From assembly GCA_947454105.1 (NCBI GenBank), contig CANGIP010000001.1:186001-250000 (forward strand): 64,000 nt of DNA, written 5' to 3'. This document shows, one piece after another, positions 26,876 to 35,337 of the stretch (the stretch's first letter is position 1; the number at the start of each line of letters is the position of its first letter). The notes beneath the pieces were generated by a model. It worked only from the letters and a program-made list of their open reading frames with translations. It made no database searches and was not told the origin of the DNA. Source of the DNA: Actinomycetota bacterium. GTDB lineage: Bacteria > Actinomycetota > Acidimicrobiia > Acidimicrobiales > Ilumatobacteraceae. A program made the translations under genes and the position numbers.

Positions 26876-27916
26876 CTAGCGACGATGACGGGCGACTTCA
26901 TATGTGGCAAGCGAAGCTGCCACAGAAACATTGAGTGAACTCAGGCGGCCCTTCATCGGAATGCTCACAATCAGGTCACATCGTTCACGAACCAAGCGTG
27001 ACAGTCCCGATCCTTCAGCACCCATGACCAAGCAAATGCCCTCAGTTGCCAAGTCTCCAAGTTCAAAGAGCGACTTGTCGGCGGCGTCATCAAGACCCAC
27101 AACCCAAATACCAAGTTCACGCATACGGGCCAAAGTTGTGGGCAATCCACCCACCACTGCCATCGGTACATATTCGATCGCACCAACCGACGTCTTGGCC
27201 ACCGTGGGCGTGATGTGCACACTGCGGTGACGCGGCAAAATCACGCCGTCAACACCTGCTCCGTCGCAGCAACGCAACAATGCTCCCAAGTTGCCGGGAT
27301 CGGTCACGCCATCAACTGCAACTAAGAACGGTGCTTTGCCTGGTCGACGACGCAGCAACGCATCAATCGGAACCGAAGGCAACGGTTCAGCATGTGCAAG
27401 AACTCCTTGCGGCGCTTCACTGCGTGCGGTGTAATCAAGTTTCTTTCGACTCACTTCAATCACTGGTACGCGGTTGGCACGCGCGAGTTGTTTGATGTCT
27501 TCAACTACGTCACTTTCATCAAGATCGCCAGCGATCCACACTTCGAATGTTCGGCGACGACCAGCAATCAATAGTTCACGAACTGCTTGACGACCTTCAA
27601 TTTGGGTGCCGCCGAGATCATCATCTTTGTCGCCAGTTGCGCGACCTGAACCGCGTCCCGAACCGCGTCCGGGCTTGATTGGTCCTGCTTGCACTGGGCC
27701 AGTTCGTGCGGCACCACGAGCGTCAGGCACGCGTGGTCCACGACTTGACGGTCCGGGGTTACGACCTTTGGCAACGGGTCCACCAGAAGATGCAGGCTTT
27801 GCTTTAGCTGCCGACACTTTGCGCGACGCGGGACGCTCACGCCCTGCTGGCTTTGGTGCAGGTTTCCCCTTACCGCCAGACACTGGACGGGGACTCGAAC
27901 TTTTTCGCGCAGCCAT
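26876..27916 (-). CDS. rlmB: SpoU-family 23S rRNA 2'-O-methyltransferase (RlmB-like), with basic N-terminal extension
   Basis: The 346-residue protein has a SPOUT catalytic domain in its C-terminal 240 residues: EGRQAVRELLIAGRRR (substrate-binding N-domain), GVTDPGNLGALLRCCDGAGV (motif 1), LVMGAEGSGLSRLVRERCD (motif 2) and IPMKGRLSSLNVSVAASLAT (motif 3), the three SAM-binding trefoil-knot motifs. RlmB methylates G2251 of 23S rRNA in E. coli; the exact target here is inferred. Residues 1-100 are an extension rich in Ala, Lys, Pro, Arg and Gly that should be disordered and RNA-binding, common in actinobacterial orthologues. It follows ispF with a 1-nt overlap at 27916, so ispD-ispF-rlmB form an operon. 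Confidence 0.88.
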   Translation of the reverse strand: MAARKSSSPRPVSGGKGKPAPKPAGRERPASRKVSAAKAKPASSGGPVAKGRNPGPSSRGPRVPDARGAARTGPVQAGPIKPGRGSGRGSGRATGDKDDDLGGTQIEGRQAVRELLIAGRRRTFEVWIAGDLDESDVVEDIKQLARANRVPVIEVSRKKLDYTARSEAPQGVLAHAEPLPSVPIDALLRRRPGKAPFLVAVDGVTDPGNLGALLRCCDGAGVDGVILPRHRSVHITPTVAKTSVGAIEYVPMAVVGGLPTTLARMRELGIWVVGLDDAADKSLFELGDLATEGICLVMGAEGSGLSRLVRERCDLIVSIPMKGRLSSLNVSVAASLATYEVARHRR

Positions 27917-28419
27917 CAGACTTCACTCCTGTTTTCCATTTGAAAAATCACGGCAACTGCCCAACAAGCAATACCTTCTTGACGACCGAGAGCACCAAGG
28001 CCTTCAGCACGCCGACCCTTAACCGACACCGGCGCACCAGCGGCAGTCGACAACTTTTGTTGCATTTCATCACGACGCGGTGCCAACTTTGGTTGTTCGC
28101 ATACAACGCTGCAATCGACGTTGCCAATCACCCAACCTTGAGCACGCACCAACATGGCGACGTGATCGAGAAGTTTGAGTGAATCGACACCCTTCCATTG
28201 TGGATCGGTATCAGGAAAATGCTGACCGATGTCGCCTAGCCCAGCAGCACCTAACAAGGCATCAGCACACGCGTGCGCAACTGCATCGGCATCGCTATGA
28301 CCTTCAAGTCCGCGTACACCAACAAATGTGACGCCACCTAAAACCAATGGTCGGTTCGGATCATCGCTAAAACGATGAATGTCAAAACCTTGGCCAACGC
28401 GCACTCCGGTGATACTCAT
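27916..28419 (-). CDS. ispF: 2-C-methyl-D-erythritol 2,4-cyclodiphosphate synthase
   Basis: The 167-residue trimeric zinc enzyme forms MEcPP in the MEP isoprenoid pathway. GQGFDIHRF (metal ligands Asp13 and His15), GHSDADAVAHACADALLGAA (third zinc His), LGDIGQHFPDTDPQW and VSVKGRRAEGLGALGRQEGI are present; the last is normally VKATT-E-LG, with RRA replacing the ATT at the nucleotide-base pocket. The start overlaps the ispD stop by 4 nt, the usual ispDF arrangement, and its stop overlaps the rlmB start. Confidence 0.95.
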   Translation of the reverse strand: MSITGVRVGQGFDIHRFSDDPNRPLVLGGVTFVGVRGLEGHSDADAVAHACADALLGAAGLGDIGQHFPDTDPQWKGVDSLKLLDHVAMLVRAQGWVIGNVDCSVVCEQPKLAPRRDEMQQKLSTAAGAPVSVKGRRAEGLGALGRQEGIACWAVAVIFQMENRSEV

Positions 28420-29150
28420 GAACTCGCCTGCTGACTTGCCATGAATTCACGAGCCCATATCAAATCTTCGGGATGCGTGATTTTGCGATTATTTGCTTCA
28501 CCAGACACGACTATGACGGTACCGCCTATTGCCTCAACCAATGATGAATCGTCAGTGCCATCAATCTCGGGAATGTACGCCCGACGCAAAATGTCGGCGC
28601 GGAATGCCTGAGGAGTTTGCACCGCAACCAAAGTGGCACGGTCGGGGGTATTCACAACATGTGGGACAACGGCATCAACGGCCGAAGAATGCGCGACTTC
28701 AATGACTTTCACTGTGTCGACAACAGGCAAACCCGGAACCGAACCATCGGCACCAGCTTCGACTGCTGCGATCACTGAGCGATACAACTGCGCTGAAGCA
28801 AACGGACGTGCCGCGTCATGAACGAGAACCATTGTCGCGGTGGCGGGGACAGCCGTCAGGCCGTGTCGCACACTTGCCGTGCGGGTCGGGCCTCCGGCAA
28901 CGACATGCACCGCTGGATTAGACCGCTGGTTGCTCGCTTCATCTCCGACATCATCAGCAGGCACAACCACGACTACGCCATCGCAGTTCGCCAGGGCCAC
29001 ATCGACCGCATGGTCAAGTACACGGCGATCTCCAATGATTTCGTATTGCTTCATCGTCCCAAAACGACGACCCGAGCCACCGGCCACGACAATTGTCCAT
29101 ACTTGTGGCGAGGCTCCATTCGGCTGAGTTGTCGGCTGAGCATCGGACAT
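28416..29150 (-). CDS. ispD: 2-C-methyl-D-erythritol 4-phosphate cytidylyltransferase
   Basis: The 244-residue enzyme transfers CMP to MEP. The nucleotide motif is VWTIVVAGGSGRRFGTMKQY near residue 17, followed by VVVVPADDV, VVAGGPTRTASVRHGLTAVP, VLVHDAARPFA and VAVQTPQAFRADIL, VEAIGGTVIVVSGEANNRKI and THPEDLIWAREF. ATG 29150 is chosen (MSDAQPTTQ); a longer frame to 29294 would overlap the divergent Crp-type gene. Only 21 nt separate this start from the ATG of that gene, so the two promoters must overlap coding sequence or give nearly leaderless messages. Operon with ispF and rlmB. Confidence 0.94.
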   Translation of the reverse strand: MSDAQPTTQPNGASPQVWTIVVAGGSGRRFGTMKQYEIIGDRRVLDHAVDVALANCDGVVVVVPADDVGDEASNQRSNPAVHVVAGGPTRTASVRHGLTAVPATATMVLVHDAARPFASAQLYRSVIAAVEAGADGSVPGLPVVDTVKVIEVAHSSAVDAVVPHVVNTPDRATLVAVQTPQAFRADILRRAYIPEIDGTDDSSLVEAIGGTVIVVSGEANNRKITHPEDLIWAREFMASQQASS

Positions 29151-29171
29151 ACGGGTTGAGGGTAGTACCGT

Positions 29172-29843
29172 ATGGTCCTGATGGCTTACGAAGACGTCCT
29201 CCTCCGCACCGACTTTTTTGGTGACGCACCGACCGAACAGGTCGCCGCGATCGCCGCTACCGGCCGCAAGCGCATACTTTCTCGCGGCGACCATTTGTTT
29301 GAGGCAGGCGAAGAAGCCGAATCGATGTACATCGTGATCAGCGGTCGCGTCGCTATCGCCATTGCAAGCGAACTCGACAAGCGCGAGAGCATGGTGGCCC
29401 TCATGGAAGCCGGAGACCTCTTCGGCGAAATGGGACTTCTTGATGGCGGCCCCCGGTCAGCCATGGCCCGCGCTATTGAGCCGAGCGAAGTTCTAGAGAT
29501 TCCTTACGACCCCGTAGGCGACTTGCTCGACAACAATCCCAAGGTGCTTCGGGGCGTCGTGCGCATGCTCGCCGAACGACTTCGAGTGATGGATGGCGCA
29601 CTTGCCGATTCGGTTTTCCTCGACGTCACTGGTCGCACCGCAAAGCGTTTGCTCGAACTCGCCGCTGGCGCCGATGAATTTGTTCTTCCCGTCACTCAAG
29701 AAGAACTTGCTGGCATGGTTGGCGCATCACGTGAACGCGTCAACAAAGCGATCAGCAGTTTCATTCGCTTGGGCTGGATCGAACAGCACGAGCGTCGTTA
29801 CAAAATCTTGTTACGCGACCGCCTCGAACTTCGCGCTCGCTGA
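29172..29843 (+). CDS. Crp/Fnr-family transcription regulator
   Basis: The 223-residue protein has an N-terminal cyclic-nucleotide-binding domain (LSRGDHLFEAGEEAESMYIV, SGRVAIAI, AGDLFGEMGLLDGGPRSAMA, RAIEPSEVLEI), a dimerisation helix (VLRGVVRMLAERLRVMDGAL) and a C-terminal winged helix (VLPVTQEELAGMVGASRERV, NKAISSFIRLGWIEQ). The GE-GLLDGGPRSA phosphate-binding cassette resembles cAMP-binding GlxR/CRP of actinobacteria, with Arg and Ser in the right places, so cAMP is a reasonable ligand. No Cys cluster for an iron-sulfur centre is seen. The start may be ATG 29172 or ATG 29181. Its last 33 nt overlap the end of the convergent EccC-like gene. Confidence 0.93.
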   Translation: MVLMAYEDVLLRTDFFGDAPTEQVAAIAATGRKRILSRGDHLFEAGEEAESMYIVISGRVAIAIASELDKRESMVALMEAGDLFGEMGLLDGGPRSAMARAIEPSEVLEIPYDPVGDLLDNNPKVLRGVVRMLAERLRVMDGALADSVFLDVTGRTAKRLLELAAGADEFVLPVTQEELAGMVGASRERVNKAISSFIRLGWIEQHERRYKILLRDRLELRAR

Positions 29844-32800
29844 TTGAACGATGCCTGTCGGGCATCCGTCAACTACCCACAGCCCACGCCCAATTGCTTC
29901 GCCATACACATGTGGATGTGTTGCATAGATGCCAAACAGATCGGCATCTTCGATCGCTACTCGTCCGAGCAACAAACCAGTACGTGCTCGACGCATCGTG
30001 TTGATCCAATGTTCGGGATGAGCTCGAGCGAAATTCGGTGACACACTCGCGATGATCGTGACATTGCCCCGACACTGCGTTGTTTGATTCAGAAATTCCC
30101 TGATCAATGGATTCACTGTGGATTCATCGGCTAGCACCAACGCGGGTTGTTCATCGTGAAGACCATCAAAGTCTTTTACTTCTGACTGCTTTCGCAAATC
30201 AAACACGCGCCCTGATAAATGAATCTTCGCCCAGGCTTGCGTCATGGCATCAATGGTCATAGAACATCCCGAATCGCGGACACCGAAAACACAAATACTG
30301 CCGCCCAATGGAAGAGGAATTTCCGACAGATCATCGGCTGCAACGGCCCACGATGAGGCCAGGGTCAATGAATCAACGTCAATCAAGCGGGGCAAGTGGC
30401 GCAATTCAAATCGTTTGCGTTCGGCTTGAACCGCAGCATCACTGGATGTGGTTGGCGTCAATAACTGTGCGAACAACTCTCGCCCACCACAATCAACAAA
30501 GCATCGGCCGGGTGGCAAAGTTAATACCCACTTCTGTTTCAGACGACTGCTCAACATCGCCGGAATCGCAGTTGGTTGAACACCAGAAATGACACACGCA
30601 ATATTTCGACTTGGGCCTTCCAAGAAGATGCGCTCAAACATCGTCCAGTTGTCAAGACCGATTCGATCATCAACAAAATAGTTTCGCCAAATATCAATGT
30701 CGTCAATGAACAGAAGCCAACGTTCAGTTGAATCCAAAACTGGAGGACCATCAATTCGTTTGATCATGAGATGTAAAAGACGTCGTAATAATTCACGGTC
30801 ACTCACATCAACCTGATTCGCAACCGATGAACTGCTTCCCGAACAACTAATGGAAAAGACTTGATGGCCAAGAGTGGCCGACTTGTTACGCATCATCTCC
30901 AACGCTGAAGACTTTCCCGATTTTGCCGAACCCACAATGAATACATGGTTTGAGATTTCCCAACGCATCGGAACTTGACGTTGATTCATTGGATCATCAA
31001 TCAGGCCGACCACGATCTCGGTGCTCCCGGCTTGGTCATCAACTGCATTCTCCGATAGATGCGCGGGCAGTGCATCGAGCCATGGCCGACGCGGACGGGG
31101 AATACCCAATTGCGCACCCGCCTCATTTGCCATATTGACCAGCGACTGCACGTCAACATCAAGATGTACCGCTTGGAAGATGTACAACTCGTCAGAGCCA
31201 AGTCGTAATGCAATCCGACCTGGGGTGTCGCGCGAAAAACCCGCTGCCACCGTAGAACCAACAATTTCTTGTGAGTCATGGGTTGACTGCACTCGCAACG
31301 CCAATCGAATATTCGCATTGGCCAATACATCGGCCGAAATCGCCGAACCTGGGCGTTGCGTTGCCACAACAAGGTGAATACCCAAGCTTCGACCTCGCTG
31401 CGCAATACTGACTAACGACCCAATGAAATTTGGTATGTCGTCTTTGAGAGCCGCCAATTCATCGACAACAACGATCAAACGGGCCAGATGAATTGCCGGG
31501 TCCTCTCGCAGTCGTTGCTCACGGTAACGCAACTCGGCCTCAAGGCTTACAAGAACTCGTGCGGCTAAACCCTCGTCAAGGTCGGTAATCACTCCGACGA
31601 CATGAGGCAGTTCGGCACACGAGTCAAATGCTGCCCCACCCTTGTAATCAATCAAAATGAGATTGACATCTGCTGGTGAATACTGCAACGCAATGGTCAC
31701 GACCATCGTTCTGAGAAATTCACTTTTACCCGATCCGGTAGTACCAACGACCACTGCGTGCGGACCGTCGTTGATGAAGTCAATCGCGATTTGACCATCG
31801 GCCGATTCACCAACGAATACGTTCAGACTTATTCGATCCTGCTTTTGCCAAGTCGACGCGATTGCCTGAGGTTGCATTGCAGAAACAGAAAAGTATTTCG
31901 AAAAGTTGACACGTTTCGAAATCAGGCCCGCCTCATGATCTGGATCAACCCACTGTTGCAATGCGTGAGCAAATTCAAGTGCTGTGCTTTGTGACATTCC
32001 ATCAATTCCACATTCATCAGCACAAATAGTGTCGGTACAGATCGCTGGAAGATCACTCAAGTCCCCACCGATGACAACCATTGAGACATTGTCACGTTGC
32101 AACATTCGACGGGCGATTGAAGTGCGCTGTGCGACACATTCTTTTTGATTAACCAACAACACACGATGTCTATTTTCGGTTGAACTTTCAAGATCAAAAC
32201 GATCAAGATGAGTCAATCGAACATGGGGGAATTGTTTGAAGAAATTCCATTCTTCAACCGCTTCACCTACAAAAATGAGTTGCCAATCTGCTGGTCCGAC
32301 CTCAACTGCCAATCGAGTCAACAACGCAGTCACACACTGCCGTGCCCGTACACCGCACACCCCAAGAACTTGTCCAGACGACATCTTCACTGTGCGTGGG
32401 TAATGCGAAACGGCAATCGGTACGACATCGCCCTTTACTGTCACTTCTCGCGTTTCATAACCGAGACACACCTCGTCAATGTTGCGGTACGCCCACAATT
32501 TTGAATCTCCGTCTTCGGCGCTGCGGCGTAGTTCCCCTATTGAGCGATAGCGATGACGCAGTTGGTGAATAATTCGGTGAGTGAACTCAATATTCGCTTG
32601 ATGAAATTGATCGTTGACTTCAATGCAGTGTTGTTGCCAACGCACCATTGAACGCCGATAGATGAGTCGGCTGATGACCCAAGTCAAAAATGTAATCACC
32701 CCTGTGGTGATGGCGAAGAGACCGAAAAATAATTGTCGGGCAACTAGAGCCATTGTCAGACCTAGTACAACACCACTGGCAATAGGTACAACCGGTGGCG

Positions 32801-33179
32801 ACATTGATTTTTGCGGCTCGCGAGGAAATTCAGGAAGACTCGGCGCCAAGAGAATTTCTTGACGCTCTTGTAATGCTCGATGAAACATTTCCGGCAAACG
32901 TGGCGGCCTGTCGAACTTTTCACGAACCCCACACAGTGATTCACCCAATGCGACAACCGTGTCGGTGCCTACGTTCTGAACAAGAATTTGGCCACCAAGC
33001 GCCTGGCTTCTGAGAACTGGGTTGTCCCATTCAAGAAGTCCGTGGTGTGGTTCAATCGCCGGATCATTAATGGTGAGCCCAGCCACCTTTGACCGACCGA
33101 TGGTTTGTCGTCCACTGTGAATTGGTAGTACCGCCCCGCTATCGGGCCCGCTCATTACAACAAGTTCGTACGAAGTCAT
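29811..33179 (-). CDS. FHA-domain FtsK/SpoIIIE-type ATPase, EccC/EssC-like
   Basis: The 1122-residue protein resembles the motor ATPase of type VII (ESX) secretion. It has an N-terminal FHA domain (SYELVVMSGPDSGAVLPIHS, TIGRSKVAGLTINDPAI), a pair of transmembrane helices at about 130-175, and tandem ATPase domains. The first has Walker A GTTGSGKS at 479-486, Walker B LIVVVDELA and IDYKGGAAFD. The second has GSAKSGKS at 750-757 and WLLFIDDID. The third has a degenerate P-loop (GVRDSGCS). ATG 33179 is chosen; a TTG at 33230 adds 17 residues. It is an orphan: no WXG100, EccB, EccD or mycosin genes adjoin it. A divergent HTH protein lies upstream. A DNA-translocase role cannot be excluded, but the domain order favours EccC/EssC. 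Confidence 0.88.
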   Translation of the reverse strand: MTSYELVVMSGPDSGAVLPIHSGRQTIGRSKVAGLTINDPAIEPHHGLLEWDNPVLRSQALGGQILVQNVGTDTVVALGESLCGVREKFDRPPRLPEMFHRALQERQEILLAPSLPEFPREPQKSMSPPVVPIASGVVLGLTMALVARQLFFGLFAITTGVITFLTWVISRLIYRRSMVRWQQHCIEVNDQFHQANIEFTHRIIHQLRHRYRSIGELRRSAEDGDSKLWAYRNIDEVCLGYETREVTVKGDVVPIAVSHYPRTVKMSSGQVLGVCGVRARQCVTALLTRLAVEVGPADWQLIFVGEAVEEWNFFKQFPHVRLTHLDRFDLESSTENRHRVLLVNQKECVAQRTSIARRMLQRDNVSMVVIGGDLSDLPAICTDTICADECGIDGMSQSTALEFAHALQQWVDPDHEAGLISKRVNFSKYFSVSAMQPQAIASTWQKQDRISLNVFVGESADGQIAIDFINDGPHAVVVGTTGSGKSEFLRTMVVTIALQYSPADVNLILIDYKGGAAFDSCAELPHVVGVITDLDEGLAARVLVSLEAELRYREQRLREDPAIHLARLIVVVDELAALKDDIPNFIGSLVSIAQRGRSLGIHLVVATQRPGSAISADVLANANIRLALRVQSTHDSQEIVGSTVAAGFSRDTPGRIALRLGSDELYIFQAVHLDVDVQSLVNMANEAGAQLGIPRPRRPWLDALPAHLSENAVDDQAGSTEIVVGLIDDPMNQRQVPMRWEISNHVFIVGSAKSGKSSALEMMRNKSATLGHQVFSISCSGSSSSVANQVDVSDRELLRRLLHLMIKRIDGPPVLDSTERWLLFIDDIDIWRNYFVDDRIGLDNWTMFERIFLEGPSRNIACVISGVQPTAIPAMLSSRLKQKWVLTLPPGRCFVDCGGRELFAQLLTPTTSSDAAVQAERKRFELRHLPRLIDVDSLTLASSWAVAADDLSEIPLPLGGSICVFGVRDSGCSMTIDAMTQAWAKIHLSGRVFDLRKQSEVKDFDGLHDEQPALVLADESTVNPLIREFLNQTTQCRGNVTIIASVSPNFARAHPEHWINTMRRARTGLLLGRVAIEDADLFGIYATHPHVYGEAIGRGLWVVDGCPTGIVQSASAKFEAVA

Positions 33180-33280
33180 ACCCGTGTCATGTCGAACTGA
33201 ACTCACCGTAGGTCTCACCGGCAATAGCAACGGACATCGTTATGTGACTTGCGGTGAGGTCCATCACGCCTAGTGGCGTC

Positions 33281-34060
33281 ATGACACCTACCAACTCAAC
33301 TTCAAACGGCCGCATCACCATGGCAACTCGCCTCATCACTGAATGGCGACGTATGGCCCGTCAGCCCCACAACATCCGCCGCGCCAATTCGCTGGGTTTG
33401 CCTGGCGAACCTGTCACCCACTTACAAGAAATCCTCCTGCGAAGTGGACTCGATGACTTATCAAATGCCGACCATTTTGATGAATACTTGGCGCGACTTG
33501 TCGAGTGCGCCAAGACCGATGACCTGGCAACCCGCATGGTTTTCCAGCGCATCATGCCTGGCTTAATTGCGATGGCAATGCGTCGAGCTCACGTCACTGC
33601 CGGAGGATTACCGGCAGCATTTGACCTCATCGCATCGGCAGCGTGGCTGGTCATTCGGCGATATCCCATTGACCGCCGCCCGCGTCGGGTTGCCGCCAAT
33701 CTGTTGATGGACATTGAATATCAGGCTTTTGTGCGCGAACCTCGACTGAAGCGCAATCGCGCCGAATTTCATTTTGCTCCAGCAGGATTACTCGGCGTTG
33801 AATTTGAACGCTTTCGACTTGGTGAAACCGAAACCGATCCTGTGGGCACGAGCGCATCACTGGAACTCTTGTTTTCTGAATTTGAAAAACGAGGTCTCAC
33901 TGAATACGACCTACAAATACTGCGAGCGGTCTGCCACGACATCAATTCAGTTGAAATGGCCCCACATTTGAATATCAAACCAAGAAGTGTGCGCAATCGC
34001 CGCGAACGAGCCCTGAATAAGGCCCGCAAAATTTTGCTTCAGATTGATGACCTTGACTGA
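33281..34060 (+). CDS. HTH protein with sigma region 4-like C-terminus, divergent from the EccC-like gene
   Basis: The 259-residue protein begins at ATG 33281 (a GTG at 33254 or ATG 33320 are alternatives). The body is all-alpha and rich in Arg. The C-terminus reads LTEYDLQILRAVCHDINSVE, MAPHLNIKPRSVRNRRERAL and NKARKILLQ, a helix-turn-helix in the style of sigma-70 region 4 or LuxR-type regulators. Segments such as RMVFQRIMPGLIAMAMRRAH and WLVIRRYPIDRRPRRVAANL recall the core of some plasmid- or sigma-like proteins, but I cannot place it in a named family. It is divergent from the EccC-like ATPase across about 100 nt, so it may regulate it. Confidence 0.6.
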   Translation: MTPTNSTSNGRITMATRLITEWRRMARQPHNIRRANSLGLPGEPVTHLQEILLRSGLDDLSNADHFDEYLARLVECAKTDDLATRMVFQRIMPGLIAMAMRRAHVTAGGLPAAFDLIASAAWLVIRRYPIDRRPRRVAANLLMDIEYQAFVREPRLKRNRAEFHFAPAGLLGVEFERFRLGETETDPVGTSASLELLFSEFEKRGLTEYDLQILRAVCHDINSVEMAPHLNIKPRSVRNRRERALNKARKILLQIDDLD

Positions 34061-34081
34061 TGCATGAGTGAACTGAGATTC

Positions 34082-34837
34082 TCAGCGATCGGGCAACTCG
34101 TCGTATCCAGCGTCACCAGGCATGAGCAGTGCTTCGATTCTTCCGTCATCGCGCCACTTCACTTTGGGTAACAGTTTGGGTGGCGTACCAATCTTGCGAG
34201 CAGCAGTCATTATTTCATCGACCGAAGAATGGGCCGCCAGAAATTCAAGATTGGCAATTGTTGGTGGCAACATCAAAAGTTCGCCCGCATGCGCACGATG
34301 CAAGGCATCGCTAGGAGTCACCCACAAACTGTCAACGGTTTCTTTGTCATCGTGTAAAGGAATTTGATCATCCGGCATTGCCACCACAAAGAAACGTGTA
34401 TCAAAGCGCCGCACTTCGCCAAATGGTGTCACCCAATGTGCAACCCACAACAATTCATCACTTTGCGCGACCAAGTTTTCAGCAGTCAATACACTCGTCA
34501 TACTTCGTTCGCCAGCGTGAACCGCATGTCGGTAGGTCGTAAAGCGATCGTGTGATACCGGATCATCAAATCGAACTGTTGCGCCAGTCGTTGTTCGCGC
34601 CAACAACACGCCAGCTTCTTCAAAGCATTCGCGAATCGCCGCGATCTCATACGACGAGTCTTCGGCGTCGACTGCTCCACCAGGAAAGACATACATGCCC
34701 CCAGCAAATGCAGCCTTAGTCGTGCGTCGCATCATGAAAACTTCGACACCCAATTCGCGGGTCTCGCGCAACAACATCACAGTTGCGGCAGGTTTGATGG
34801 CAACACTTGCGGGATCAAATTCAGTGTTCTGAGACAC
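34082..34837 (-). CDS. Nudix hydrolase, NUDT19/CoA-diphosphatase-like
   Basis: The 251-residue protein has the long Nudix architecture found in NUDT19-type and actinobacterial NUDIX hydrolases: AATVMLLRETRELGVEVFMM, then the box GGMYVFPGGAVDAED with AAIRECFEEAGVLLA, an insertion containing FTTYRHAVHAGERSMT and ELLWVAHWVTPFGEVRRFDT with RFFVVAMP. The last segment is characteristic of this subfamily. It presumably hydrolyses a nucleotide-linked substrate such as a CoA derivative; not determinable. It is the second gene after fxsA on this strand, with 2 nt between fxsA's stop and its start, so cotranscribed. Confidence 0.83.
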   Translation of the reverse strand: MSQNTEFDPASVAIKPAATVMLLRETRELGVEVFMMRRTTKAAFAGGMYVFPGGAVDAEDSSYEIAAIRECFEEAGVLLARTTTGATVRFDDPVSHDRFTTYRHAVHAGERSMTSVLTAENLVAQSDELLWVAHWVTPFGEVRRFDTRFFVVAMPDDQIPLHDDKETVDSLWVTPSDALHRAHAGELLMLPPTIANLEFLAAHSSVDEIMTAARKIGTPPKLLPKVKWRDDGRIEALLMPGDAGYDELPDR

Positions 34838-34839
34838 GA

Positions 34840-35289
34840 TTAGTCCAACTCGCCGCGAGGTTCTTCAGCATCAGCGTCGATGAAATCGCCAGATCTCGCC
34901 GAAGAACGACCGCCGAAGCCCGAGGTAAAAAACGCGGTGCCTTTTTTCGCCCGACGCATCAAGTACGAACGGAAAAAGGCTCGTGTCACTGGGAAGAGCA
35001 TCAAGATGCCAAAAACGTCAGACAAGAATCCAGGTGTCAGCAAAAGGGCGCCGGCACCAAGAATGAGGACCCCATCAATCATTTCTTTGGTCGGAACCTT
35101 GCCTTGAGCCACCGCTTCGTTAAAGCGACGCCACACACGCAAGCCTTCACGTTTGACCAGCCAACTGCCAATGAAGCCAACCGCAATCATCAAGCCCAAG
35201 GTGTTGAAAAAGCCGATAGCCCCACTCATTTGGATGATGGTGTACAGCTCGGCAACCGGGGCCACGATAAAGAGCAAAAACAAGATCAC
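34840..35289 (-). CDS. fxsA: FxsA family membrane protein
   Basis: The 149-residue protein matches FxsA: MILFLLFIVAPVAELYTIIQ, IGFFNTLGLMIAVGFIGSWL, VKREGLRVWRRFNEAVAQGK and the signature VLILGAGALLLTPGFLSDVF followed by GILMLFPVTRAFFRSYLMRR. It has three to four membrane helices and a charged C-terminal tail. In E. coli FxsA interferes with phage T7 exclusion by F plasmid; its general role is unknown. Divergent from selA by 48 nt and followed by the Nudix gene. Confidence 0.88.
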   Translation of the reverse strand: MILFLLFIVAPVAELYTIIQMSGAIGFFNTLGLMIAVGFIGSWLVKREGLRVWRRFNEAVAQGKVPTKEMIDGVLILGAGALLLTPGFLSDVFGILMLFPVTRAFFRSYLMRRAKKGTAFFTSGFGGRSSARSGDFIDADAEEPRGELD

Positions 35290-35337
35290 GCACTCACCCT
35301 AGTCAGCAAGTGACGACAAGAGATAGCGTCGCTCTCA

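Noticed and set aside
29811-29843. Frameshift or truncation at the overlapping ends of the Crp-type and EccC-like genes
   Set aside because: Both proteins are complete at the C-terminus; a short convergent overlap fits the tight packing elsewhere in the window.
35290-35337. tRNA-Sec gene in the short gap before selA
   Set aside because: Only 48 nt are available and no 8-bp acceptor stem or TCA anticodon loop is visible; other intergenic gaps were also checked by eye without success.
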